From Lysobacteraceae bacterium (lineage in GTDB: Bacteria > Pseudomonadota > Gammaproteobacteria > Xanthomonadales > Rhodanobacteraceae): a stretch of DNA of 35,167 nucleotides. Under the pieces are notes generated by a model. That model had not been told where the DNA came from, made no database searches, and was given only the letters and a program-made list of their open reading frames with translations. The translations under genes were made by a program, and so were the position numbers. Below, one piece after another: positions 26,458 to 34,322 of the stretch; positions within the stretch are counted from its first letter, which is position 1; each line of letters starts with the position of its first letter. The DNA lies in assembly GCA_028866435.1 (NCBI GenBank), contig JAGWIC010000031.1, forward strand, positions 1-35,167, read 5' to 3'.

Positions 26458-27489
26458 CTATCGCGAGGCCGCGGACAGGCCTGTCGAGGCGGGCATGGCG
26501 GGGACAAATGGCACGGCGCGACCGGGAGTGACCTGCTTGCGCCACAGCGCCAGCTGCTCGTCGATGCCGCTGCCGATATCGATCTGCGGCTGTGACGGGG
26601 TGAGTTTGTCCTGGGTCTCCCACTGGCCGATATCGTGGCTGGCCAGGTGGAAGGCATCGACGAAGTCATCCGTGCGGTTCAGCGCATCGACCAGCCAGGC
26701 CTTGCCGAAGTAGGTGATGTCCGAGTCGCTGCCGCAGCCGAACGAGCTGCGGTCGGCGCGGGCGGCGGTGAGCACCAGGGTGCCGGGGCCTTGCAGCGGC
26801 GGCACGAAGCCGCCGGAGTAGCAGGCGTTGACCACCACGACCTTCCACTTCAGCGGGTGTTCGGCGAGGATTCCGGCCAGGTCCCGTGCGCCGATCTGGT
26901 CCAGCGGCAGCGGGTCCATGTCGACCAGCAAGGTGTGGTCTTCGCTGCCGTGGCTGGTGAGGTACAGCAGCAGGATGTCCTGCTCGGGGTGCATCACCCT
27001 GGCCAGGCCGGCGAGCGCGCCTTCCAGGTTGCTCCAGCTGGCCAGTGGATGCGTGGCCAGGGTGGCCGGGTTGTTCTCCAGCACGAGGGTGTGCGCGCTG
27101 GGGCCAAACCGGCGGGTAAAAAGCTTTGCCGCATATTCGGCTTCGTTGCGGAACACATCCTCGGCGCCGTCGCCGGCAAAGGTCAGCAGGTACAGGTTGG
27201 GCTTGCCGGCCACCCGCGGCGTCATTGCGGCCAGTGCCTGCTGCAGCAGGCGCGGCTGTGCGTAGAGCACCTGCTCGGGGCTGGGGCCCTGCGCCGGCCA
27301 GTCGTCATCGTCGTTGCTGGCGGAGGCGGGGGTGGCATTCGGCGTGCCACCGGCCGACGAGGCGCTTGCCGCCAGTGCCCCCTGCACCGGTGCCGCGGGC
27401 GCGGTGATGTGGCCGCCACGACCGGGCATCCACAGCGTCAGCAGCACGCCGGCAGCGAACGCCAGCAGGATGGTCAGTACGCTACGCAT
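26458..27489 (-). CDS. C13-family (legumain-like, caspase-fold) cysteine peptidase, membrane anchored
   Basis: The 343-residue protein has an N-terminal hydrophobic segment (3-20, signal or anchor), an Ala/Ser-rich linker with DDDD at 60-63, then a caspase-like domain. PNLYLLTFAGDGAEDVF opens the domain. The catalytic pair is visible as H180 in LLLYLTSHGSEDH and C223 in VVVVNACYSGGF, each after a hydrophobic beta-strand as in clan CD. Peptidase family C13 includes eukaryotic legumain and GPI transamidase; bacterial members have no settled role. It is convergent with hisI, with only 10 bp between stops, and lies 15 nt downstream of mtnC on the same strand. Confidence 0.85.
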   Translation of the reverse strand: MRSVLTILLAFAAGVLLTLWMPGRGGHITAPAAPVQGALAASASSAGGTPNATPASASNDDDDWPAQGPSPEQVLYAQPRLLQQALAAMTPRVAGKPNLYLLTFAGDGAEDVFRNEAEYAAKLFTRRFGPSAHTLVLENNPATLATHPLASWSNLEGALAGLARVMHPEQDILLLYLTSHGSEDHTLLVDMDPLPLDQIGARDLAGILAEHPLKWKVVVVNACYSGGFVPPLQGPGTLVLTAARADRSSFGCGSDSDITYFGKAWLVDALNRTDDFVDAFHLASHDIGQWETQDKLTPSQPQIDIGSGIDEQLALWRKQVTPGRAVPFVPAMPASTGLSAASR

Positions 27490-27504
27490 GGCGGGAGCGG
27501 CGGC

Positions 27505-28197
27505 TCATGAGGAGAGATGGATGGCGTCGAAATCAGGATAGACCCGATGGCGGGGCGCGTCGGGCAAACCCTGCGGCGCGCGGACCAGCCAGCCGGTATG
27601 GAAGCCGGCGTCCCGCGCGGCGTCGAGTTCTTCCACGATGTCGGACAAGAACAGCAGATGCCGCGGCTGCTCGTCGATCGCCGTCGCGATGCGCCGATAG
27701 GATTCGGCTTCGCGCTTGGGTCCCGTTTCGGTATCGAAGTACCCGGCGAACAGGGGGGTGAGGTCGCCGGCATCGCTGTGGCGGAAGAAAAGCTGCTGCG
27801 CGGGCACCGAGCCGGAGGAGTACACGTACAGCCGTATGCCGTCGGCGCGCCAGGCGCGCAGGCGGGCGGCCACTTCGGGGTAGACGTGCGCGCGGAAGTC
27901 GCCGGCTTCGTAGCCATCCTTCCAGATCATTCCCTGCAACGCCTTCAGCGCGGTGGACTTGCGGTCCTGGTCGATCCAGCCCAGCAGCAGTTCGATGATC
28001 TCCTGCCGCGTGGCCTCGACCAGCCCGGCCTCGCGCGCCGCCTCATGCAACCAGTGCTGCACGTCGGCCTTGTCGCCATGGGTCTCGACAAAGGCGGGCA
28101 ACCGCTTGCGCGCATAGGGAAACAGCACGTCGCGGACGAAGTGGATCGAGCTGGTCGTACCCTCGATGTCGGTGACGATGGCGCGGATTTCGATCAT
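27505..28197 (-). CDS. mtnC: Enolase-phosphatase E1 (methionine salvage)
   Basis: MtnC enolises and dephosphorylates diketo-methylthiopentyl phosphate to the acireductone. The 230-residue HAD enzyme has the nucleophile motif IVTDIEGTTSSIHFV (D10, E12), then YVYSSGSVPAQQLFF (motif II) and HLLFLSDIVEELDAA (motif III). The frame is open far upstream, but ATG 28197 gives the family N-terminus. It is separated from mtnD by 190 bp containing a REP pair. Confidence 0.95.
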   Translation of the reverse strand: MIEIRAIVTDIEGTTSSIHFVRDVLFPYARKRLPAFVETHGDKADVQHWLHEAAREAGLVEATRQEIIELLLGWIDQDRKSTALKALQGMIWKDGYEAGDFRAHVYPEVAARLRAWRADGIRLYVYSSGSVPAQQLFFRHSDAGDLTPLFAGYFDTETGPKREAESYRRIATAIDEQPRHLLFLSDIVEELDAARDAGFHTGWLVRAPQGLPDAPRHRVYPDFDAIHLSS

Positions 28198-28287
28198 GAC
28201 GATGGTGTGCTGGCGATGGGGTAGTCCAAGCATAGCCGCAGGACGGCCCGACGCGTGACCGGTGGCGGGCGCATCGGGATCGTCCGT

Positions 28288-28362
28288 GTAGGAGCCCGCT
28301 TGCGGGCGATGCTCCTGTTCTAATGCATCGACGAAGAGCATCGCCCGCCAGCGGGCTCCTAC
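28288..28362. repeat. REP/GTAG-type palindromic pair between mtnD and mtnC
   Basis: Two 27-nt arms, 28288-28314 and 28336-28362, are inverted copies of each other with one mismatch and a 21-nt spacer. Each arm begins GTAGGAGC at its outer end and has its own inner palindrome (GCCCGCNNGCGGGC). The outer GTAG and arrangement match REP elements of Xanthomonadales such as the GTAG repeats of Stenotrophomonas. A second pair with the same outer octamer lies at 34319-34396. Confidence 0.85.
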
Positions 28363-28387
28363 GGCGGAGCGGGTGGCGGCAAGGACA

Positions 28388-28942
28388 TCAGCGCGCGGGC
28401 GGTTCCATCCGCGGGAAACGCTGGGCGATCTCGTCCCCGGTGTACTGCGCCACCCATCCGTCCTTGTTGGTGAACAGCCGGATCGCCACGAAGTAGGGCG
28501 CCTCACCCATGTCGAACCAGTGGCGGGTACCGTCGGGTACCCCGATCAGGTCGCCCTGTTCGCACAGGATGTCGTAGACCTTGTCGCCGAGGTGCAGGGT
28601 GAACTGGCCCGACCCGGCGACGAAGAAGCGCACTTCGTCCTCGCTGTGGGTGTGCTCGCGCAGGAATTTCTGTCGCAGCGCCGCCCGGTCGGGGTGGTCC
28701 GGCGTCAGGCTGATCACATCCACCGCCTGATAGCCTTCCTCGGCCATCAGGCGATCGATGTCGCTGCGGTAGGCGGCGATGACCTCGTCCTGGCTGGCGC
28801 CGGGAGCGATCGGCCGACTGGCGTCCCATTGCTCGAAGCGGACGCCGGCCCTGCTCAATGCGGCGGCGATTTCGCCACGGTCGTGATAGCTGGCCAATGC
28901 CGTCTGTGGCGCGTGGTGGTCGAAAATGCGCAATCTGCTCAT
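28388..28942 (-). CDS. mtnD: Acireductone dioxygenase
   Basis: MtnD oxidises the acireductone to the methionine precursor 2-keto-4-methylthiobutyrate (iron form). The 184-residue cupin retains all metal ligands: H97, H99 and E103 in [13 protein letters not shown] and H141 in GTRHWFD, matching the family spacing. It overlaps mtnB by 4 nt and is translated from the same transcript. Confidence 0.96.
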   Translation of the reverse strand: MSRLRIFDHHAPQTALASYHDRGEIAAALSRAGVRFEQWDASRPIAPGASQDEVIAAYRSDIDRLMAEEGYQAVDVISLTPDHPDRAALRQKFLREHTHSEDEVRFFVAGSGQFTLHLGDKVYDILCEQGDLIGVPDGTRHWFDMGEAPYFVAIRLFTNKDGWVAQYTGDEIAQRFPRMEPPAR

Positions 28943-29589
28943 GATGTCCTCAATTTTCTCAGGTCGAGCTCGCAGCCGAGCAGGAACTCCAGCGCTTCCA
29001 GTTGCCGCTCCGCCTCGTCCATGTCCCGGCCCCAGGTGTAGATGCCGTGCCCGGCGATCAGGTAGGCATGCAAGGCCTTGCCCGCATCCAGCCAGGCGTC
29101 GACCTGTGCCACCAGGTCGGGCATGTGCTGGGTGTTGGCGAATACCGGGAGGTCCAGCACGCTTTCATGCGTGTCGTAGCCGCTGATCGCCTTTTGCAAC
29201 TCCCATCCCTGCAGGCGGATCACGCCATCCCTGGCGAACAGCCGCGAGGCCACGCTCTGGGTGCGCGAATGGGTGTGCAAAACCGCGTGCATGTCCGGCC
29301 AGCGTCGGTAGATCTGGGTGTGCAGCGCCGTTTCCGCGCTGGGCCGTGCCGTCGTGCCCACGGCGCGGCCCTGCAGGTCGATCAGCATGATGTCGTCGCG
29401 GCCGAGCCGGCCCTTGTGCCGGCCGGACACGGTGATGGCGGCATGGCCGGCATCGATCCTCATCGAGAAATTGCTGCTGGTCGCGGGGGTCAGGCCCTGT
29501 GCCGCCAGTTCGCGTGCGGTGGCCGCGATGCGGTCGGCGCAGGCGTTGAAATGGCTGGCCGAGATGGTGTCTGGCAGGCTCTGGCTCAT
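28939..29589 (-). CDS. mtnB: Methylthioribulose-1-phosphate dehydratase
   Basis: MtnB dehydrates methylthioribulose 1-phosphate to the diketo intermediate used by MtnC. The 216-residue class II aldolase-fold protein shows [13 protein letters not shown], the zinc site [11 protein letters not shown] and the distal histidine in [11 protein letters not shown]. It is first of mtnB-mtnD-mtnC; the isomerase MtnA is not in this window. A perfect palindrome lies 4 nt upstream of the start codon. Confidence 0.95.
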   Translation of the reverse strand: MSQSLPDTISASHFNACADRIAATARELAAQGLTPATSSNFSMRIDAGHAAITVSGRHKGRLGRDDIMLIDLQGRAVGTTARPSAETALHTQIYRRWPDMHAVLHTHSRTQSVASRLFARDGVIRLQGWELQKAISGYDTHESVLDLPVFANTQHMPDLVAQVDAWLDAGKALHAYLIAGHGIYTWGRDMDEAERQLEALEFLLGCELDLRKLRTS

Positions 29590-29593
29590 GAAG

Positions 29594-29607
29594 TTTGGAC
29601 GTCCAAA
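29594..29607. promoter_or_regulatory. Palindromic operator candidate overlapping the mtnB leader
   Basis: TTTGGACGTCCAAA is a perfect 14-bp palindrome placed immediately before mtnB, where it would cover the ribosome-binding region. A -10-like TATCAT reads on the minus strand at 29622-29617. The core GGACGTCC differs from the MetJ met box AGACGTCT only at its ends, which may be coincidence. Confidence 0.45.
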
Positions 29608-29652
29608 TGAGCGCCGATGATATCACGGGCCGCGGCGGGAGCCGGCCTGAAT

Positions 29653-29665
29653 GAGAGCCATTCTC
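29653..29665. promoter_or_regulatory. Fur-box-like half palindrome upstream of the HiPIP gene
   Basis: GAGAGCCATTCTC, within AATGAGAGCCATTCTCGC, differs from the GAGAATNATTCTC core of many proteobacterial Fur boxes at two adjacent central positions. It lies in the divergent region between mtnB and the HiPIP gene, 90 bp before the latter. Iron control of an iron-sulfur protein would make sense but is unproven. Confidence 0.35.
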
Positions 29666-29754
29666 GCAAGTCAGGATCGAGTCCGGCGGGAGGCGTACCA
29701 TCAACACAGATCCGGGGCACGGTGCCCCTGACATAAAGTGACGGAGGCTTGTCC

Positions 29755-30087
29755 ATGTCGAACGGAAAAGAGATCGAATCACGTCGTCGGTTCCTGAAAA
29801 TCGCCGCTGGAACGACGGTGGCGGCCGCCTTCGCCGGCGGTTTGCCGGGTTTGGCGCGTGCTGCCGATCTGCCGCCGTTGAGCGAGAGCGATCCCACGGC
29901 GAAAGCGCTCGGCTATGTGGAGAATGCCGGCAAGACCGCCAATGCGGCGCGCAAGGCCGGCGACGACTGCTCCAACTGCCAGTTCTATTCCGGCGGCCCC
30001 ACCGGTCGCGGTCCGTGCAAGCTGTTCCCGGGCAAGTCGGTCAACGCCAAGGGCTGGTGCATCTCGCATTCGCCGAAGAAGGGCTGA
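29755..30087 (+). CDS. High-potential iron-sulfur protein (HiPIP), Tat-exported
   Basis: The 110-residue precursor has a twin-arginine motif (RRRFLK, 10-15), a hydrophobic stretch and a cleavage-like end GLARA-ADLPP at about 36-38. The mature part has the four cluster cysteines C72, C75, C88 and C102, the HiPIP spacing, with FPGKSVNAKGWC near the end. HiPIPs carry a 4Fe-4S cluster as periplasmic electron carriers to cytochrome oxidases or reaction centres. ATG 29755 is preceded by GGAGG; a TTG at 29749 is in frame. It stands as a single gene with its own terminator. Confidence 0.94.
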   Translation: MSNGKEIESRRRFLKIAAGTTVAAAFAGGLPGLARAADLPPLSESDPTAKALGYVENAGKTANAARKAGDDCSNCQFYSGGPTGRGPCKLFPGKSVNAKGWCISHSPKKG

Positions 30088-30114
30088 CGGACCGTTTGTC
30101 CACCGCTGGAATCA

Positions 30115-30147
30115 GCAGAAAGGCCGGGGCTTCCCCGGCCTTTCTGC
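30115..30147 (+). terminator. Hairpin terminator after HiPIP
   Basis: A perfect 15-bp stem (30115-30129 with 30133-30147) and a CTT loop begin 28 nt after the HiPIP stop. The stem carries AAA/TTT near its base, giving a short T tract on either strand, so it could work in both directions. Confidence 0.75.
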
Positions 30148-30549
30148 ATGCGTGCCAGGCGGGTTCGCCCGCTATCTGGGGCGCCTGTCGGGTGGGGCGC
30201 GATGGAAGGGCGGCGGCAGATCGCGAGGGGCTGGCGCTGGCGGCAGCGGACAAAGTGCGGCCCGGTGCATCAGGGTGAGGAGCTACCTACCTGACGCACC
30301 GGGCCGCGATCCGGGGCCCACTGCCAAGTGACATACCCGCGGACTGAGGATCATACTCCCGCGATCGGCGAATGGGCGACCAGCTATCCGGTTTTTCTTG
30401 AAAAGTTCTTGTTAAACATATAAAAAACAATAAGTTGCACTGCTTCGCCGGTATGGGCTCAGCAGCCAGGCCCAAGTCCCGAAAAAAACATGTTGAGGTG
30501 AATTTTCCGATTTTCGACGTAATTTCAGACTTTTCGGCGAAATATTCGA
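30148..30549. other. Gene-free region with a long hairpin and an AT-rich block
   Basis: I see no credible gene here. GCGGCCCGGTGC (30257-30268) pairs perfectly with GCACCGGGCCGC (30296-30307). The stem can extend by six pairs (30269-30274 with 30290-30295); the one non-Watson-Crick pair is G-U only in a minus-strand RNA, which favours that strand being transcribed. From about 30390 to 30549 the DNA becomes strikingly AT-rich (for example 30391-30434) against the GC-rich background. TTGAAA at 30398 and TATAAA at 30419 are promoter-like but 15 bp apart. The block reaches the stop of the downstream permease and also has recurring TTTTC(G/C)G words. Similar CATAC..CCGCG words occur at about 30331 and 30352. 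Confidence 0.5.
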
Positions 30550-32010
30550 CTAAGACATACGGGTGACAGAGGGCTGGTCCAGGCGCAGGTAGCTGTGCTT
30601 GCGGCTGTACAGGAAATAGATCGCGAAGCCGAGCAGGGTCCACGCGCCAAGCACGGCCCAGTTGAACCAGTCCAGGCTCAAGAGCAGCGCAAAACAACTC
30701 GCCACGCCCGCCAGGCAGGTGAACCAGACCCATGGCACGCGGAAGGTGCGGGGCAGTTCCGGCATCGTATGACGAAGGATCAGCACGCCGGCGCATACCG
30801 CCGAGAAGGCGATCAGCGTGCCCATCGAGGTGAGGTTGGCCAGCAGGTCGAGCGGGAACAGGGCCGCCAGCAGGGCAATCATGCTGCCGGTGATCAGCGT
30901 GTTGACGTACGGCGTCCGGTAGCGCGGGTGCACCTTGGCGAAGACCTTCGGCAGCATGCCGTCGCGCGCCATGATCATGAAGATGCGCGGCTGCGCGATG
31001 ATCATGACCAGGATCACCGACGACAGCCCGATCATCGCGCCGATCTCCACCACCAGGCGCAGCCAGTCCAGCTGCGGATGCGCGGCCACCGCGGTGACGA
31101 CCGGCTCGGAGGTGTCGAGCACGCTGTACGGCACCAGGCCGGTAAGCACGGCGGCCATTGCCAGGTACAGCACGGTGCAGATCACCAGCGAAACGAGGAT
31201 GCCGAAGGGCAGGTCGCGCTGGGGGTTCTTGCACTCCTGGGCTGCGGTGGAGGTGGCCTCGAAACCGATATAGGCAAAGAACACCATCGCCGCGCCGCGC
31301 ATGATGCCGGACCAGCCATACTTGCCGTCGCCCTGCGGCTCGGGGATGAACGGGTGCCAGTTGGCCGGGTTCACGTAGCGGTAGCCGGCCACCACCACGA
31401 TGATGATCAGGCCGACCTTGACCAGCACCATCAGCGCATTCAGCCCCGACGATTCGCGGATGCCGATGTAGCAAAGCCAGGTCAATGCCATCACGATGGC
31501 CACCGCGGGCAGGTTGAACAGGTGTCCGGTGGCAACGAGGTGGCCATCGGTAAATGCCAGCGGGGCCTCGGTGAGCGCCGCCGGCAGATGGATGCCCATA
31601 TGGTCGAGCAGGCTGGTGAAGTAGCCGGTCCAGCTCGCCGCCACCGCCGAGGCGGATATGCCGTATTCGGCCACCATGTTCCAGCCGATGAACCAGGCGG
31701 CCAGTTCGCCCAGCGAGGCGTAGGCGTAGGAATAGGAACTGCCCGAGATCGGGATCAGGGTGGCGAACTCGGCGTAGCACAGCGCGCTGAAACCGCTGCA
31801 GATCGCCGCGATCACGAACGACAGCAGCACCGCCGGGCCGGCGTGCTCGGCGGCGGCGGTGCCGGTCACGACGAAGATGCCGGTGCCGATGACGGCCCCG
31901 ATGCCCAGCGCGGTAATGCCCCACGGGCCCAGGGTGCGCCGCAAGCCGGGGCCATGGACGCTGTCGTCGTTACTGAAATCGGTCTTGCGGGCGAGCAACT
32001 GCTTGAGCAT
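30550..32010 (-). CDS. APC-family amino acid permease
   Basis: This 486-residue inner-membrane transporter of the amino acid-polyamine-organocation superfamily has about 12 helices. The first carries GIGAVIGTGIFVVTGTAAAEHAGP, the substrate-binding GxG(I/A)xxGTGIF motif. FAYIGFEATSTAAQECKNPQRD is the conserved loop at helix 6. It resembles cationic or general amino acid permeases of the YfnA type. ATG 32010 (MLKQLLARKTDFS) is preferred to upstream in-frame codons, although no strong ribosome site is seen. It follows a close paralogue after a 68-nt gap, probably on one transcript. Substrate unproven. Confidence 0.9.
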   Translation of the reverse strand: MLKQLLARKTDFSNDDSVHGPGLRRTLGPWGITALGIGAVIGTGIFVVTGTAAAEHAGPAVLLSFVIAAICSGFSALCYAEFATLIPISGSSYSYAYASLGELAAWFIGWNMVAEYGISASAVAASWTGYFTSLLDHMGIHLPAALTEAPLAFTDGHLVATGHLFNLPAVAIVMALTWLCYIGIRESSGLNALMVLVKVGLIIIVVVAGYRYVNPANWHPFIPEPQGDGKYGWSGIMRGAAMVFFAYIGFEATSTAAQECKNPQRDLPFGILVSLVICTVLYLAMAAVLTGLVPYSVLDTSEPVVTAVAAHPQLDWLRLVVEIGAMIGLSSVILVMIIAQPRIFMIMARDGMLPKVFAKVHPRYRTPYVNTLITGSMIALLAALFPLDLLANLTSMGTLIAFSAVCAGVLILRHTMPELPRTFRVPWVWFTCLAGVASCFALLLSLDWFNWAVLGAWTLLGFAIYFLYSRKHSYLRLDQPSVTRMS

Positions 32011-32078
32011 GGGAGAGGGCGTCTTGGTAGGGCGGGGCGTCGAGCATCGAGGTTCGGATCGGTGCGGGCCGTCGTTGG

Positions 32079-33605
32079 TCAGGGTGACTGGCTGCGCAGC
32101 TTGCTGTGGCGGTAGCCGTAGAACCCGTAGATCAGGAAGCCGAGGATCATCCAGCTCAGCAGCAGCGGCCAGCGCACCACGAACGCCTGCCAGAACAGGA
32201 ACAGGCATGAGGCGGCGCCGAGCGTGCAGACCAGCCATGGCCACGGCACGCGAAACGAACGGGGCAGTTCAGGCCGGGTCCGGCGCAGCACCAGCACACC
32301 GATGCAGACCGTGGCGAACGCCAGCAGGGTGCCCATCGACACCAGGTCGCCGAGCACGTCGACCGGGAACAACCCCGCCAGGGTGGCGGCGATCACGCCG
32401 ACGATGACGGTGCCGATGTACGGCGTACGGAACTTCGGGTGCAGGACACCCAGCAGCCTGGGCATCAAGCCGTCGCGGGACATCGAATAGAAGATGCGGG
32501 GCTGGCCCATCAGCATCACCAGGACCACCGAGCTCAGCCCGGCCAGCGCGGCAAACACCACCAGCACCTTGAGCACGCCGAGGATGTGGCTGGCAGCGCC
32601 ACTCCCGGCAGCTGTGCTCATGACGTAGCTGATTGCGGTAGCCACCGGCTCGGGCGTATTGAGCATGCGGAACGGCGCGACGCCGGTCATGGTGGCGGCC
32701 ATGGCGATATAGAGCACGGTGCAGATCAGCAGCGAGCCGAGGATGCCGATCGGCATGTCGCGTTGCGGATTCTTGGCTTCGCCGGCGGCGGTGGAAACCG
32801 CATCGAAACCGATGTAGGCGAAGAACACCAGGGTCGCGCCGCGGTAGACGCCGCTCCAGCCGAATTTCGAGCCGCCTTCATTGGGCGGGATGAACGGGTG
32901 CCAGAAATCCGTGTTGATGAAATGGAACATCACCACCAGAAACAGCAGGATCACGATGACCTTGATCGCCACGATGATCGCGTTGACCGTCGCCGACTGG
33001 GTGATGCCGCGGTAGCACAGCCAGCTGATCGCGGCGACGATCAGGATCGCCGGCAGGTTGATCAGGGTGCCGGTAGTGACCAGATGGCCGGCTTCGTTGA
33101 AGGTGAAGGGGGCCGACGAAAGCGCCGCCGGCAGGGTCATGGACAGGCCGGTGGCCGCGCTCAGCGTGCGCAGCAACTCGCCGAAATAGCCGGACCACGC
33201 CACCGCCACCGTGGCGGCGGCGAACAGATACTCCAGCACCAGGCTCCAGCCCACGAACCAGGCGACCACTTCGCCCAGCGTGGCGTACGAATACGAATAC
33301 GCACTGCCCGACACCGGCAGCATCGCGGCGAATTCCGCATAGCACATGCCGGCCAGCGCACAGGCAAAGCCGGCGATGATGAAGCTGATGACCAGGGCCG
33401 GGCCGGCAAACTGGGCGGCGGCGGTGCCGGTGATGGCGAAGATGCCCGCGCCGATGACGGCGCCGATGCCGAGCATCACCAGATGTCTCGCGGTCAATGC
33501 CCGTTTCAGGGTAACTTCACCCTCCGCTCCGCCCTCGACGGGTTCACCCGCGTCCACGTGCGGCATGGCTTCGATGGAGTGCGTGGCAAAAAGACCTTTA
33601 ATCAT
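32079..33605 (-). CDS. APC-family amino acid permease (paralogue)
   Basis: The 508-residue transporter has the same 12-helix pattern, with GIGAVIGAGIFAITGTAAAQFAGP and FAYIGFDAVSTAAGEAKNPQRD. It is clearly similar to the following gene along the full length, indicating a tandem duplication. The start at 33605 is supported by GAGGGGAG just upstream and by a clear promoter. The N-terminal 35 residues are acidic and differ from the paralogue. Both probably import amino acids; difference in specificity cannot be read here. Confidence 0.92.
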   Translation of the reverse strand: MIKGLFATHSIEAMPHVDAGEPVEGGAEGEVTLKRALTARHLVMLGIGAVIGAGIFAITGTAAAQFAGPALVISFIIAGFACALAGMCYAEFAAMLPVSGSAYSYSYATLGEVVAWFVGWSLVLEYLFAAATVAVAWSGYFGELLRTLSAATGLSMTLPAALSSAPFTFNEAGHLVTTGTLINLPAILIVAAISWLCYRGITQSATVNAIIVAIKVIVILLFLVVMFHFINTDFWHPFIPPNEGGSKFGWSGVYRGATLVFFAYIGFDAVSTAAGEAKNPQRDMPIGILGSLLICTVLYIAMAATMTGVAPFRMLNTPEPVATAISYVMSTAAGSGAASHILGVLKVLVVFAALAGLSSVVLVMLMGQPRIFYSMSRDGLMPRLLGVLHPKFRTPYIGTVIVGVIAATLAGLFPVDVLGDLVSMGTLLAFATVCIGVLVLRRTRPELPRSFRVPWPWLVCTLGAASCLFLFWQAFVVRWPLLLSWMILGFLIYGFYGYRHSKLRSQSP

Positions 33606-33682
33606 CGAGCTCCCCTCAAGTGATGCTGTCCGTTTCCGCTCTGTGGCGTTACGTAGTTGCTGCGGACAGGCAATGGCGGGTC

Positions 33683-33711
33683 AACATAGCCCAGCGGTAA
33701 GGGTTGTACAA
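33683..33711 (-). promoter_or_regulatory. Sigma-70-type promoter of the permease pair
   Basis: On the minus strand TTGTAC (33711-33706) and TATGTT (33688-33683) are separated by exactly 17 bp. The expected transcription start is about 70 nt before the permease start codon. Confidence 0.65.
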
Positions 33712-33773
33712 GCTTCGTTCAGCGAGCGTTGGCGGCGGTCGCGCGCCACCGTGCAGCAGGTGATCGGGTATCC

Positions 33774-34322
33774 ATGCAATCGACGACGATTTCCATCAGC
33801 GAGGCACTTGCCCGCTATCGTGACCGGTGGCCGGTGGAGGCCGCGACGGTCGACCTGTTCGCCAGCTTCCTGCGCGAAGGTCCGAGCGCTTTCGAGCGCA
33901 GTCACGCGGCGGGCCATTTTACCGGCTCGGCGTGGCTGGTCAGTGCCGATGGTGCGCGCGTGCTGCTGCTGCATCATCGAAAACTCGATCGATGGCTGCA
34001 GCCGGGCGGCCATGCCGACGGCGATCTCGATCTGGCGCGCGTGGCGTTGCGCGAAGCGCGGGAGGAAACCGGGCTGGCCGGCCTGGGTGTCGAGGGCGAG
34101 ATTTTCGACTTGGACCGGCATCTCATTCCGGCACGCGCCAGCGAACCCGGGCACTGGCATTACGACGTGCGATACGTCGTCCGTGCCGCGGCGGACGAGC
34201 GCTTCCTCGTCAACCCGGAATCGCATGCGCTGGCATGGCGAGCGGTGGCCGCGGTGGCCGCTGACGCCAGCCTCGACGGTTCCTTGCGGCGCATGGCCGA
34301 AAAATGGTTGACACGCCCGTAG
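33774..34322 (+). CDS. Nudix hydrolase
   Basis: The 182-residue protein carries the Nudix box GGHADGDLDLARVALREAREETGL with the catalytic REAREETG intact; the first Glu of the classical box is Leu. The preceding strand reads VLLLHHRKLDRWLQPGG. Substrates of this family are nucleoside diphosphates linked to another group; which one is unknown. ATG 33774 gives a sensible start; the frame is open to 33729. Its TAG stop is formed by the outer end of a REP element. Confidence 0.88.
   Translation: MQSTTISISEALARYRDRWPVEAATVDLFASFLREGPSAFERSHAAGHFTGSAWLVSADGARVLLLHHRKLDRWLQPGGHADGDLDLARVALREAREETGLAGLGVEGEIFDLDRHLIPARASEPGHWHYDVRYVVRAAADERFLVNPESHALAWRAVAAVAADASLDGSLRRMAEKWLTRP

Noticed and set aside
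30257-30307. Hairpin as a known riboswitch or the 4.5S/6S RNA
   Set aside because: No conserved core of any class I know could be matched, and it is not placed ahead of a gene.
30287-31924. 545-codon minus-strand frame overlapping the first permease
   Set aside because: It is the permease gene read in another frame; the composition is Arg/His/Gly-rich and it lacks membrane segments.
30595-32115. 506-codon plus-strand frame opposite the permease
   Set aside because: Antisense shadow with low-complexity His/Gln/Arg-rich translation.
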